In this document: in pieces, positions 22,234 through 30,921 of the stretch
Position numbering within the stretch: position 1 is the first letter of the stretch
Layout: each line of letters opens with the position of its first letter
From: Lentisphaerota bacterium
GTDB lineage: Bacteria; Verrucomicrobiota; Lentisphaeria; Victivallales; UBA1829
DNA length: 32,680 bases
Assembly: GCA_015061845.1 (NCBI GenBank)
Contig: SUVT01000022.1
Coordinates: 1-32,680, forward strand
Reading direction: 5' to 3'
Notes under the pieces: model-generated
What the model was told of the DNA's origin: nothing
Seen by the model: the letters and a program-made list of their open reading frames with translations, nothing else
The model's database searches: none
Program-made: the position numbers and the translations under genes

Positions 22234-24216
22234 TTAATTGATTTCCCAATCATCAGAACGGAACGGCGAAGCGGGCAAGCCGTCACCGTTATAAAGTGTA
22301 TTTGAAGGGAAGCCCGACCAGGCATAGCGCACGGCACAGGGGATTTCCACTTTTTCAGAGGAAAGGAGCAGAGTATCGCCTTCGATCCTGACCTTGTCCG
22401 CCGGATAAAAATGATGATCGTCTCCAGCTATATAAAAACTCCGGGGAAGATCTTCTTTCAGAGTCAAGCCGTCTGCATAACGGAACCGGACCCTGATGGA
22501 GTGTCCCTCCTGAACGCATCCGGCAAAACGGGGACCTTCCGGAGCTTTTTCTCTGATCCGGTAAACGTTATTCAGCGCGCAGAGTGCCAGACGGTATCCG
22601 GCAGTTTTCTTGTTCTGCGGGTGAATGTCTTTTGCTTCGCCGATATCAACGGCAGAAGCCATATAAACGCCCGGAAGATCTTCACAGATCCTCCGCTGAT
22701 TATCGCTCAGAACCGACCACCAGGATTCCGGATCGTATTGAGACTCTCTTCCGAGATTATAACCGGCAAGCTGCATCTGGATAAAGGGAAAATCGCCCTG
22801 TTCCCAGACATAACGCCAATTCTGAATCATTGCCGCCAGTTTCTTCCGGTAAGCCAACGCTTCGGCAAGAGTTCCGGTATCACTTTCGCCCTGATACCAG
22901 ATCGCGCCCCGGATCCCATAAGTTTTGATCGGATTGATCATCCCCTCAAAAAGGATGGAGGGCGTGTAAATATTGCAGGGCCCCAGCCGCTGTGCAGGGC
23001 GTTTCGTAATCCCCATATCATATTCTGCCTGGAACTTCCATGTGCCGCCAAGCTCAACGCGTTCTCCGGATCCCGGTTCCAGAAGATAATAGAGATCGCC
23101 CGTTCCGCTGAATGTGCCGTCATCTATATAGGAATAAGCGCGGACGGCAACGGTATTTTTTCCGGGTTTCACAAGATCGGCGGGGATGGGATAACTTCTC
23201 CGTTTGTTCCAGAAAGAGGGATCAAGCTCTTTTCCGGATCTGCCGATTTCTGTTCCGTTGAAATAGGAGATATCCATTTTATCAACGGGTCCAAGTTCCA
23301 GCGAGAGATTTTTTCCAGCCCAGTGAGCAGGAAGCTCGACTGTTTTTCTGATCCAGACTGCGCCGTTACCGGCATATTTCTGATGCACCCAGCTTCCGGG
23401 GACCGTAAAATCCACCCAGCCGGAGTCGTTGAAGTCAGTTGCAGCCCAGCCCCAGTCAACGCCTTTGTTGCCGGGGTCGATGAACTCCCGCGGAACGGGG
23501 ATCGGCTGCTGGGAAGCCTTCCGTTCATCCCAGAGATCCGCTTTTACAAGTTCTGCATCTCTTTGATTGATAAAATGAACCGTTTCCGGTTCGGAGAACA
23601 GTCCGGCTCTGCCGATCCAGCCGATGGCACGACTGCCGCCCCAGGAACAATGGATCACCCCCACAGGAACATCCAGTTTTTCCTGAATATATTTTCCGAA
23701 CCATGCGGCAGCGGCTGAAAGATCCCCGGCAGATTCCGGTGTTACGACCCGCCAGTTTCCGGTAAAAGTTTCTTCCGGACAGCCGGATGCATTGCGGGGA
23801 ATGGTAATAAAACGGAACTTTCCGCCTTCCGGGATCGTGGAAATATACTCCTGCATCTGAATTTCGGAAAGGGGAGTTTCGTCCCCGGCAGACGGACGGG
23901 AAAATCCTTTTCCGGAAAGGGGATATTCCATATTGGACTGTCCGGAAGCGAGCCAAACTTCCCCGACCATGACATCCTGAAGAGTGATTTGTTCGCCGGA
24001 ATCCAGATCTGTAACAGTAAAGATGAATGGTCCGCCAGCCGTCATAGGGGGCAGCCGGAGTTTGAAAGAACCTGAAGCGGCAACTCTTGTAAAAGCGGTT
24101 ATTCCGGAAAGATCGGCTTTCAAACGGTGTCCGGGTTCAGCCTTTCCCCAGACCGGAATCGGCATTTTCTGCTGAAAAACAGCATGATCCTGAAAAAGAG
24201 GATTCAAAGTAAGCAT
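22234..24216 (-). CDS. Sialate O-acetylesterase-like protein, cytoplasmic form (first gene)
   Basis: 660 aa from ATG 24216, chosen because the family domain starts at once (MLTLNPLFQDHAVFQQKMPI) and AGGAATTTT precedes it. The frame stays open upstream to 24399, but that part is AT-rich, unrelated and crosses the promoter. S94 in LASGQSNMEYPL, WYQGESDTGT and DIHPQNKKT supply the catalytic blocks; WYQGESD is close to the second copy. The jelly-roll insertion is retained (GPVDKMDISYFNG). It is the first gene of a three-gene unit driven by 24283-24255. Like its sister it lacks a signal peptide. Divergence among the three copies suggests different substrates rather than a recent dosage duplication. 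Confidence 0.88.
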   Translation of the reverse strand: MLTLNPLFQDHAVFQQKMPIPVWGKAEPGHRLKADLSGITAFTRVAASGSFKLRLPPMTAGGPFIFTVTDLDSGEQITLQDVMVGEVWLASGQSNMEYPLSGKGFSRPSAGDETPLSEIQMQEYISTIPEGGKFRFITIPRNASGCPEETFTGNWRVVTPESAGDLSAAAAWFGKYIQEKLDVPVGVIHCSWGGSRAIGWIGRAGLFSEPETVHFINQRDAELVKADLWDERKASQQPIPVPREFIDPGNKGVDWGWAATDFNDSGWVDFTVPGSWVHQKYAGNGAVWIRKTVELPAHWAGKNLSLELGPVDKMDISYFNGTEIGRSGKELDPSFWNKRRSYPIPADLVKPGKNTVAVRAYSYIDDGTFSGTGDLYYLLEPGSGERVELGGTWKFQAEYDMGITKRPAQRLGPCNIYTPSILFEGMINPIKTYGIRGAIWYQGESDTGTLAEALAYRKKLAAMIQNWRYVWEQGDFPFIQMQLAGYNLGRESQYDPESWWSVLSDNQRRICEDLPGVYMASAVDIGEAKDIHPQNKKTAGYRLALCALNNVYRIREKAPEGPRFAGCVQEGHSIRVRFRYADGLTLKEDLPRSFYIAGDDHHFYPADKVRIEGDTLLLSSEKVEIPCAVRYAWSGFPSNTLYNGDGLPASPFRSDDWEIN

Positions 24217-24254
24217 TGTAAAATTCCTTTTTTTACTGATTTGAATATGAGTAC

Positions 24255-24283
24255 AATATATCACATAATAAAAATGATTGCAA
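24255..24283 (-). promoter_or_regulatory. Promoter of the three-esterase operon
   Basis: On the minus strand TTGCAA (24283-24278), 17-bp spacer ending TGA (extended -10), TATATT (24260-24255). The leader is about 30 bases. Confidence 0.65.
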
Positions 24284-24386
24284 GTTATTCCATATTTTAT
24301 TTTACGTGAAAAAATTTCCGTATTTTCGATGTAAAACAGAAAAGATAATATCATAAGTGATATTTTTAATTTTTTGATAATATTAC

Positions 24387-24415
24387 TTGACAAAAACAAA
24401 TGAAACTGCTATATT
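24387..24415 (+). promoter_or_regulatory. Promoter of the rmuC operon
   Basis: Perfect TTGACA (24387-24392), 17-bp spacer ending TGC, TATATT (24410-24415). It is divergent from the esterase promoter; about 25 bases of leader precede rmuC. Confidence 0.75.
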
Positions 24416-24446
24416 GCGGAGTCAGAAAAATGAAGGAGTTTTCGTA

Positions 24447-25772
24447 ATGTTTGAGTGGATCGAATTGATTTTATTGATTGTCATCGCAGGGTTTTCCGTT
24501 GCAGCGTTTCTTGCTGTCAGAAAGAAAAAAAATCCACAGGATGATACTCTGAAAGATGAGCTGAAACGGATCGAAAACGCTTGCAATGAAGGTTTTCTGC
24601 GGAGCCGTCAGGAGTTGGGCGAAAATCTCGCTGCAGGAAGAACCGAACAGGGCGGAAATTTCCGGATCTTTACAGAGTCCAATACAAAACTGCTCACAGA
24701 ATTCGGACAGAATCTCTCCGAGGAAAGCCGGAAAAACAGACAGGAAACGCTCGCTATGCTGGAACGGATCCAGCAATCCAACAATTTACGGTTCGCTGAA
24801 ATCCGGGAAACAATGGATAAAAAAATACAGGAGATCCGCGATCAGAACGCTGAAAAACTGGAAGAAATGCGGAGAACTGTCGATGAAAAACTCCAGAAAT
24901 CTGTACAGTCCCACTTTCAGGAGTCCTTCAAACTCATCGGCGAACGGCTGGAACTGGTTCAGAAAGGGCTCGGCGAAATGCAGAGTCTGGCATCCGGCGT
25001 GGGCGATTTGAAAAAAGTCCTCTCCAATGTCAAAACCCGTGGAAATATCGGAGAGATCCAGCTTGCGGCGATCCTGGAACAGTATCTTGCAGCAGACCAA
25101 TACCTCACCAACGTTTCCACCGTCCCCGGAAAACTGGACCTTGTGGAATTCGCGATCCGTCTGCCCGGAAAAAAAGATGATGAGCCGGTTCTGCTCCCTG
25201 TCGACAGCAAGTTCCCGGTGGAAGATTATCAGCGTTTGCTTGAGGCTTACGAAGAATATCCGAAGATGTCCGCAGAGCTGAAAAAAGCACAGACTGCCTT
25301 TGAAAGTGCTGTCAAGAAGTGTGCAAAGACGATCCGGGAAAAGTATGTCAATCCTCCGCTGACAACCGATTTCGCGTTGATGTTTGTTCCCAGCGAAGGG
25401 ATCTATGCGGAGATCCTGCGTCTGCCCGGATTGGTGGAATTTTTACAGAACACATACCACATTTCCGTTGTCGGACCTTCCAATCTGGTGGCGTTTCTGA
25501 ACTCCCTGCAAATGGGCTTCCGGACACTTGCCATTGAAAAGCGGTCTCATGAAGTCTGGACGATCCTTTCCGGGGTAAAGACCCAGTTCCAGAAGTTCGG
25601 TGACGAAGTGGATTCCACGAAAAAGAGTCTGATTGCAGCGATGAATCATATCGAAAAACTCGGGACACGCTCCCGGGCATTGGAACGGGAACTGAGAGAG
25701 GTCCATGAACTTCCGTCAGATGCCGCACAGCCTGCAATTCTTGATGATAAAATATTTACAGAAGGAGATTGA
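24447..25772 (+). CDS. rmuC: DNA recombination protein RmuC homologue
   Basis: 441 aa. N-terminal membrane anchor (residues 5-27, IELILLIVIAGFSVAAFLAV), then a long charged coiled coil (about 35-180) and the RmuC nuclease-like domain: RGNIGEIQLAAILEQ, VLLPVDSKFPVEDYQRLLEA, MFVPSEGIYAEILR, VVGPSNLVAFLNSLQMGFRT and IEKRSHEVW. In E. coli RmuC limits inversions at short inverted repeats, a fitting presence in a region with such repeats, though this is coincidence as far as I can tell. ATG 24447 has AAGGAG; the frame is open upstream to 24387, but that would start inside the -35 box. First gene of a run with the flavin reductase. Confidence 0.92.
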   Translation: MFEWIELILLIVIAGFSVAAFLAVRKKKNPQDDTLKDELKRIENACNEGFLRSRQELGENLAAGRTEQGGNFRIFTESNTKLLTEFGQNLSEESRKNRQETLAMLERIQQSNNLRFAEIRETMDKKIQEIRDQNAEKLEEMRRTVDEKLQKSVQSHFQESFKLIGERLELVQKGLGEMQSLASGVGDLKKVLSNVKTRGNIGEIQLAAILEQYLAADQYLTNVSTVPGKLDLVEFAIRLPGKKDDEPVLLPVDSKFPVEDYQRLLEAYEEYPKMSAELKKAQTAFESAVKKCAKTIREKYVNPPLTTDFALMFVPSEGIYAEILRLPGLVEFLQNTYHISVVGPSNLVAFLNSLQMGFRTLAIEKRSHEVWTILSGVKTQFQKFGDEVDSTKKSLIAAMNHIEKLGTRSRALERELREVHELPSDAAQPAILDDKIFTEGD

Positions 25773-25775
25773 TCC

Positions 25776-26336
25776 ATGAGTAAAGTTATTTTACCCGGCA
25801 GTACAAAACTTGCACCTGTCCCGGCGATTCTTGTCGGAACCGGTGGAAACGGATTCAAAAACAACCTGATCACCCTTGCCTGGGCAGGTGTTATCAACAG
25901 CGACCCGCCCATGCTCTCCATCTCTGTCCGCCCCGGCAGATACAGCTATGAAGCATTGGAAAAAACCGGAGAATTCACGGTCAACATTCCGGCGGCAGAT
26001 CAGGCAAAAGCTCTTGACTGGTGCGGGATCGTCTCCGGAAAAGATCATGATAAGTTTGCGGAATGCGGTTTGACTGCGGTTGCCGGAAGCAAAGTTGCAG
26101 CCCCCATCGCAGAAGAGTGTCCTGTTGCACTGGAATGTAAGATCACGCAGAAGATTCCTCTTGGAACTCATGACATGTTTCTTGCAGAGATCGTTGCGGT
26201 TCAGGTTTCAAAAGAATTTCTCACAGCGGATGGCAAGTTTGATTTGAGCAAAACGAACCTGCTTGCCTATGTCTGCGGACAATATTATGCACTGGGAGAA
26301 TTGATCGGCTCTTTCGGATTTTCAAACAAAAAGTAA
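25776..26336 (+). CDS. Flavin reductase-like (FMN-binding split barrel) protein
   Basis: 186 aa, cytoplasmic. FMN-binding split-barrel pattern: ILVGTGGNGFKNNLITLAWAG, SDPPMLSISVRPGRYSYEAL, FTVNIPA, DWCGIVSGKDHDKF and HDMFLAEIVAV, as in the flavoredoxin/flavin reductase family that uses FMN to reduce unknown partners. GAAGGAG lies in the rmuC tail, and ATG 25776 is 3 bp after the rmuC stop, so the two are co-transcribed. Partner and substrate are not readable. Confidence 0.85.
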   Translation: MSKVILPGSTKLAPVPAILVGTGGNGFKNNLITLAWAGVINSDPPMLSISVRPGRYSYEALEKTGEFTVNIPAADQAKALDWCGIVSGKDHDKFAECGLTAVAGSKVAAPIAEECPVALECKITQKIPLGTHDMFLAEIVAVQVSKEFLTADGKFDLSKTNLLAYVCGQYYALGELIGSFGFSNKK

Positions 26337-26351
26337 AATCAGGAGTTTGTT

Positions 26352-27386
26352 ATGGCTGAAGAAGAAAATAAAGTTGAAAACAAAGTTGATCCACAGGATC
26401 ATACATCCCCGGCAATCAAGAAAAAAGAACTCAATTACGACATTCAGGATGGAGTAAAAGAAACTCCCGCTGCTGAAGTTGCACCTATGCAGGAAACGGT
26501 CACAGAAAAAAAACGTCCGGGATTTTTCCGGAGATACAAGTTCCTGTGGATCATTCCGTCTGTTCTTCTGGCAATTATTATTCTGGCATTGATCTTCATT
26601 GAACCGATCGTTCATGCCTGTGTGGAAAAAATTCTCCCCGGTGTCCTCGGCGCGCCCGTAAAACTGGAATCTGTTGATATCAAATTGATGGATGGTTATC
26701 TCCGTCTGGATGATCTCCGGGTCGCAGATTCCAAAGGTTTGAACTCCGATCAATTCATTAAGGTCGATCAGGCAACGCTTCTTCTCTGGGATGGAGATTT
26801 AACGGTAAAAAATATCGCCATCGCCAACCCGGAAGGATTTAAAGAAAAAAATATTATGACCCTGAAGAATCTGAAAATTGATCTGGAAACAGATACTCTT
26901 TCCGAACCGAAACTTGAGATCGAAGAATTGACTGTAGACGGCATGGATTTCTATTTTGAGCCGTCTCTGTCCGGAAACAATAATGCCAAAGCTCTCCAGA
27001 AATACATCGAAACGACTTTCAATATAAAAGATGATAAGACCGGAGAAAAAAGCACGAAAAAAATTCAGATCGACAAGCTCAATCTGACCAATATCAACCT
27101 TCATGTGATCATTCTCGGGAAAAATCTGACCATTCCGCTGATTGATATTCATCTGGAAAATCTCGGAAAAGGGGATCAGGGGATCACAACGGATGATCTG
27201 ATCGTGGTAATGCTTGACAAACTTTCCCAGGAGTCAACGGCTGCTTTGGAAAATTACATCAAAAAACTGAATGAAAGTTTCAAAAAAAATGTTCAGGAGA
27301 ATGTAATCAAAGAGAAAGAAAAAATCAAAGAGAAAATCAAGAAAAAAAGTAAGTACGATACTCCTTTCAGAGACATTTTTGAATAA
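26352..27386 (+). CDS. AsmA-like single-pass membrane protein
   Basis: 344 aa. An acidic, disordered N-terminal tail (1-55), then basic KKRPGFFRRYK and a membrane helix at about 64-84 (WIIPSVLLAIIILALIF). Beyond it lies an AsmA/DUF748-type beta-rich segment: GAPVKLESVDIKLMDGYLRL, LRVADSKG and LEIEELTVDGMDFYF. Such proteins belong to the AsmA/TamB group linked to outer-membrane lipid transport, but this one is short and ends in a lysine/glutamate-rich coil (KEKIKEKIKKKSKY). AGGAG precedes ATG 26352. Probably cotranscribed with the genes on both sides. Function inferred from fold resemblance only. Confidence 0.65.
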   Translation: MAEEENKVENKVDPQDHTSPAIKKKELNYDIQDGVKETPAAEVAPMQETVTEKKRPGFFRRYKFLWIIPSVLLAIIILALIFIEPIVHACVEKILPGVLGAPVKLESVDIKLMDGYLRLDDLRVADSKGLNSDQFIKVDQATLLLWDGDLTVKNIAIANPEGFKEKNIMTLKNLKIDLETDTLSEPKLEIEELTVDGMDFYFEPSLSGNNNAKALQKYIETTFNIKDDKTGEKSTKKIQIDKLNLTNINLHVIILGKNLTIPLIDIHLENLGKGDQGITTDDLIVVMLDKLSQESTAALENYIKKLNESFKKNVQENVIKEKEKIKEKIKKKSKYDTPFRDIFE

Positions 27387-27405
27387 CAGGAATCAGGCAT
27401 AGACC

Positions 27406-28566
27406 ATGACAGTTTCAAATGAACACTCATTTTTCAGAATGTTTATAAAACGGTTCTTCAAGGACCGGATCGCCGTTGCCGGTCTGATCTTTGTTGTACT
27501 GCTGATCCTTGTTGCGGTTTATGCGCCGCTTCTTGCCAATGGAGTTCCTCTGATGGTCCGTTCCGGCGGATCACTCAGTTTTCCTGCATGGAGTTCTTTT
27601 TTTGCCCCGGATTCTCCTGAGATGATCATCGAGCGGATCTTTAATTTTCTGGCAATTTTTCTGCCTGTAACAGGAATGATTTGCTGGATTTTCAAGAAAA
27701 AGAGATTGCTCATCTCTCTGATTGCCGGAATCATTTTATTGCTTCCGTTCCTGTTTGTCAAACCGGTCATCGAACCTGTTGACTGGCATGAACAGATCCC
27801 GGTGATCCGTTCGGAAGGCGGAACCGTTCTGACAGCACTGGTTCCGTTCGGGCCTTTTGAAACCAAGGCAGCCCCTTACCAGCCATCATCAAGGGAACAC
27901 TGGCTTGGAACGGATCATGCGGGGCGGGATGTCTTTGCCAGAATGGTGTTCGGTGCAAGAGTTTCTGTTATTGTAGGAGTTGCAGCAACTGCAATTTCCA
28001 TGATCATCGGCACACTGGTGGGACTTCTGGCAGGATATTGCGGAGGAAAAACCGACTTGTTTATTATGCGTCTGGTTGAAATTGTGATCTGCTTCCCGCA
28101 ATTTCTGCTGCTTTTGATTTTAATGTCGATCATGCTGGACTACGGTTCCCGTCAGTCGATCCTTCTTGTGATTGCAGTGATTGGTCTGTTCAACTGGACA
28201 GGCTTGTGCCGACTGGTTCGCGGAGAGGTTCTGAAACAGCGATCCATGCCTTATATTTCAGCAGCAGAGTGTCTGGGTGTACCAAGATGGAAAATTTTGA
28301 TCAAGCATCTGCTCCCCAATGTTTCCGGTCCGATCATTGTTGTTTTCTCTTTTGAATTTGCCAGTGCGATTCTTGTAGAAAGCTCCCTGAGTTTTCTGGG
28401 ATTCGGGGTTCAGGATCCTGTTTCCAGCTGGGGGGAATTGATCAGTCAGGCAGAGCCGTCACCGATGATCTACTGGCGTTTGATTTTATGGCCCGGACTG
28501 GCAATATTTCTTTCCGTTTGTGCGTTTAACTTTGTTGGAGAAGGAGTCCGGAAAGCGATCAATTAG
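27406..28566 (+). CDS. ABC transporter permease, OppC/DppC type, with extra membrane segments
   Basis: 386 aa. The OppC family core is clear: TM1 (23-45), HWLGTDHAGRDVFARMVFGARV at 165-186, the EAA loop ISAAECLGVPRWKILIKHLLPN, and SSLSFLGFGVQDPVSSWGEL at the end. Members import oligopeptides or sugars with OppB, ATPases and a binding protein. Between TM1 and the HWLGTD motif there are about 120 residues where about 30-40 are usual, including hydrophobic stretches at about 78-96 and 101-121. Neither oppB nor an ATPase nor a binding-protein gene is adjacent. The ribosome site at ATG 27406 is weak. A short AT hairpin plus T-run (28571-28594) follows. Confidence 0.85.
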   Translation: MTVSNEHSFFRMFIKRFFKDRIAVAGLIFVVLLILVAVYAPLLANGVPLMVRSGGSLSFPAWSSFFAPDSPEMIIERIFNFLAIFLPVTGMICWIFKKKRLLISLIAGIILLLPFLFVKPVIEPVDWHEQIPVIRSEGGTVLTALVPFGPFETKAAPYQPSSREHWLGTDHAGRDVFARMVFGARVSVIVGVAATAISMIIGTLVGLLAGYCGGKTDLFIMRLVEIVICFPQFLLLLILMSIMLDYGSRQSILLVIAVIGLFNWTGLCRLVRGEVLKQRSMPYISAAECLGVPRWKILIKHLLPNVSGPIIVVFSFEFASAILVESSLSFLGFGVQDPVSSWGELISQAEPSPMIYWRLILWPGLAIFLSVCAFNFVGEGVRKAIN

Positions 28567-28570
28567 AAAG

Positions 28571-28594
28571 AAATCAAAAAAAACTGATTTTTTT
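28571..28594 (+). terminator. Weak terminator after the ABC permease gene
   Basis: AAATCA and TGATTT form a 6-bp stem followed by T run. The stem is AT-rich, so it may only attenuate transcription into the signal peptidase gene. Confidence 0.35.
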
Positions 28595-28669
28595 GTCGAT
28601 TCAGACGAACAGATTTGTTGATTTTTTCTGTCAGATGTAAAGTACCGGAAAAAGAGTTCAGGTGAAAAC

Positions 28670-29182
28670 ATGTGGAAAGAACGTTTGAAAAATATATTTA
28701 TCTGGCTGTTCAAACCGAAGATGGGGAAGGCATACTTCATCCGTGTCGGAATCCTTGCAGCTGTTGCAATTGTCTTCTTCGGAGTCATTTGCGAGCCAAT
28801 GTTTCTGAACGGGGAGAGCATGGAGCCGAATTATCACAGCGGAACGTTGAATTTCTGCTGGGCGCCGACATACTGGTTCCGGAAGCCGAAACGGGGCGAC
28901 GTGGTTGTCATGCGTTATGCAGGAGACCGTGTTCTGCTTTTGAAACGGGTGATCGCTCTGCCCGGAGACACCGTGGAGTTCCGTGACGGATATCTTTATC
29001 TCAACGGGGTCCGTCAGGAAGAGCCTTATGTAAAATTCAAGCGGGAAAGATGGAATTTGAAACCGCGGAAAGTCGCCGAAGGTCACTATTATGTCGTTGG
29101 CGACAACCGTTCCATGCCGATGTATCAACACAAATTCGGAGAGATCCGTCAAAGCAGATTGGAAGGAGCGTTGCTGTTATGA
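28670..29182 (+). CDS. lepB: Signal peptidase I (short variant)
   Basis: 170 aa. N-terminal membrane anchor (25-43), catalytic S50 in GESMEP and K92 in LLLKRVIALPGDTVE, then VVGDNRSMPMYQHKFGEI. This is the serine/lysine endopeptidase that removes signal peptides at the outer face of the membrane. In the last box the usual GDNR-x-x-S-x-D-S-R is replaced by GDNRSMPMYQHKFG, a variant I associate with PVC and other short SPases. AGGTGA precedes ATG 28670. It overlaps the next gene by 4 bp (ATGA). Confidence 0.9.
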   Translation: MWKERLKNIFIWLFKPKMGKAYFIRVGILAAVAIVFFGVICEPMFLNGESMEPNYHSGTLNFCWAPTYWFRKPKRGDVVVMRYAGDRVLLLKRVIALPGDTVEFRDGYLYLNGVRQEEPYVKFKRERWNLKPRKVAEGHYYVVGDNRSMPMYQHKFGEIRQSRLEGALLL

Positions 29183-29700
29183 GTATGAACAGAAAGATTT
29201 TTCTCATCGTGATTCTTTTTATTGTTGCCTGCGTTGCCGGTTTCTTTGTCTGGAAAATATTTTTCGGAGAAAATGATCAGGAGATCATCCAGCTGCGGAT
29301 GAATGAAGTTGCCCGGATGATGGGAAAAAGCGGCGATGAAAGTTTTGTTGTTCAGGCAGAAAATGCAAAGAAAATTTCCGACTATTTTGATGACACCTGT
29401 GAAATGAGTTTGCCGAAGTTTCATAAACAGGCAAAAATGACCCGGAAAGATATTCAGAAAAACATCGCGACCGCCCGGAACTGGACGACCTCTCTTGAGA
29501 TCAAATTTTATGAGATGGAATTTCATTTTCAGGAGGACGATCCGAACCGCTGCAAGGTGCTTTTTACCGGTATGATCAAAGCAAAAACCAAGACCGGTGG
29601 AAGTTTTGAAGAAGGGTACGATCTGGAAATGAAATGGGTCAAAAAAGACGGCGAATGGCTCATTGAAGCAATCGGTTTCAGCGAAATCCTCAATAAATGA
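29179..29700 (+). CDS. Small membrane-anchored protein, possible NTF2-like fold
   Basis: 173 aa from ATG 29179. Residues 5-27 (IFLIVILFIVACVAGFFVW) form a signal anchor; C16 within IVACVAG is not in a proper lipobox. The exported part is an alpha helix (DQEIIQLRMNEVARMM), then KISDYFDDTCEMS, and beta strands ending KKDGEWLIEAIGFSEIL. This layout (helical cone, curved sheet, closing D-G-x-W-x-I) resembles NTF2-like domains. No catalytic motif is evident. It is translationally coupled to signal peptidase I, so perhaps part of envelope maintenance, but this is a guess. Confidence 0.7.
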   Translation: MSMNRKIFLIVILFIVACVAGFFVWKIFFGENDQEIIQLRMNEVARMMGKSGDESFVVQAENAKKISDYFDDTCEMSLPKFHKQAKMTRKDIQKNIATARNWTTSLEIKFYEMEFHFQEDDPNRCKVLFTGMIKAKTKTGGSFEEGYDLEMKWVKKDGEWLIEAIGFSEILNK

Positions 29701-29845
29701 CAGAAAACTTGTTAAAATCTTTCTGAAACAGACAAAAAAAATTAGTAATTTCCCGGAATGGGGTGTATATTACCTCATGACAGTTTGTAATTATTAAAAC
29801 CAACGCAGAAAAAGATTTTCTGAACAAAAGAAGGGATATCGCAAA

Positions 29846-30898
29846 ATGGCATCCAACAATGCAGTCAAGGCAACGTATAAAGACGCAGGCGTCGATATTG
29901 ATCTCGCAACCCAGCTTCTTTCCAGTGTAAAACAGAAACTTGCTTCCGCCAGACGGCCTGAGATGCTCGCTCCCATCGGCGGCTTCGGTGGTCTCTTCCA
30001 GCTGGATCTTTCCAAGTACAAAAACCCTGTCCTCGTTTCCAGCATCGACGGCGTCGGTACAAAACTCATGATCGCCGCTATGATGCAGAAATATGACACC
30101 GTCGGTTATGACATCGTCAATCACTGTATCAACGATATCAGCGTTCAGGGTGCGGAACCCATCTACTTCCTCGACTACATCGGAATCGGAAAACTCCGCA
30201 GTCCTCTGTACGAACAGGTTCTCGGAGGAATCGCAGATGCCTGTAAAGCTGCAGGCTGTGCTGTCCTCGGCGGCGAAACCGCTGAAATGCCCGGCATGTA
30301 CGGCAATGACTTCGACTTGGTCGGTGTCATCAACGGTATCGTGGAGAAAGATAAACTCATCACCGGCGAAAAACTCGCTCCCGGATATGTCGCAATCGGT
30401 CTGCCCTCCAACGGTCTGCACACCAACGGTTTCAGTCTCGCAAGAAAGATCCTCTTTGAAATGTGCCACTACACCGTCGACACCGAACTCCCGGAACTGG
30501 GCGAAACTCTCGGTGAAGCATTGCTGAAACCCCACACCTGCTACTGGAATGCAATCAAAGCTGCTATGGATGCAGGGATTGCCCTGGATGGTATCGCTCA
30601 CATCACAGGCGGCGGTCTCTTCGATAACGTTCCCAGAATCCTGCCTAAAAACGTGGATGCAGTCTTCCACAAGAGCACCATCAAGAACCCGCCGCCGATC
30701 TTCAAGGTCCTGCAGGAAGCCGGAAACCTCGACGACAGCGAAGCATACCGCGTGTTCAATATGGGTGTCGGTATGGTCTGGTTCGTACCCGAAGCTGATG
30801 CAGAAAAAGCAATTGAAATCTGCAAACAGCACAAAGTTGAAGCCTTCCGCTGCGGCGAAATCGTTGCAGGTACAGGAAAATCTCAGGTTGTTGAATAA
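29846..30898 (+). CDS. purM: Phosphoribosylformylglycinamidine cyclo-ligase (AIR synthetase)
   Basis: 350 aa, fifth step of purine synthesis: FGAM plus ATP gives AIR. AIRS family markers: [76 protein letters not shown] and [14 protein letters not shown]. Length and motifs are complete. The ribosome site before ATG 29846 (GAAGGGATATCGCAAA) is acceptable. A TATATT at 29766-29771 may be part of its promoter, with no strong -35. It is followed 23 bp later by purT. Confidence 0.96.
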   Translation: MASNNAVKATYKDAGVDIDLATQLLSSVKQKLASARRPEMLAPIGGFGGLFQLDLSKYKNPVLVSSIDGVGTKLMIAAMMQKYDTVGYDIVNHCINDISVQGAEPIYFLDYIGIGKLRSPLYEQVLGGIADACKAAGCAVLGGETAEMPGMYGNDFDLVGVINGIVEKDKLITGEKLAPGYVAIGLPSNGLHTNGFSLARKILFEMCHYTVDTELPELGETLGEALLKPHTCYWNAIKAAMDAGIALDGIAHITGGGLFDNVPRILPKNVDAVFHKSTIKNPPPIFKVLQEAGNLDDSEAYRVFNMGVGMVWFVPEADAEKAIEICKQHKVEAFRCGEIVAGTGKSQVVE

Positions 30899-30921
30899 TT
30901 TTAAGATCAGGAGAGAGAATT

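Noticed and set aside
22411-23718. Long plus-strand frames antisense to the esterase genes (also 20626-21597, 18425-19642)
   Set aside because: They repeat the same antisense pattern in each paralogue, as expected when three homologous genes share codon usage; no domain or ribosome site.
24217-24399. N-terminal extension of the first esterase by 61 residues
   Set aside because: It is AT-rich, unlike the paralogues, and contains the predicted promoter. ATG 24216 has a ribosome site and gives a protein of the same length as its sister.
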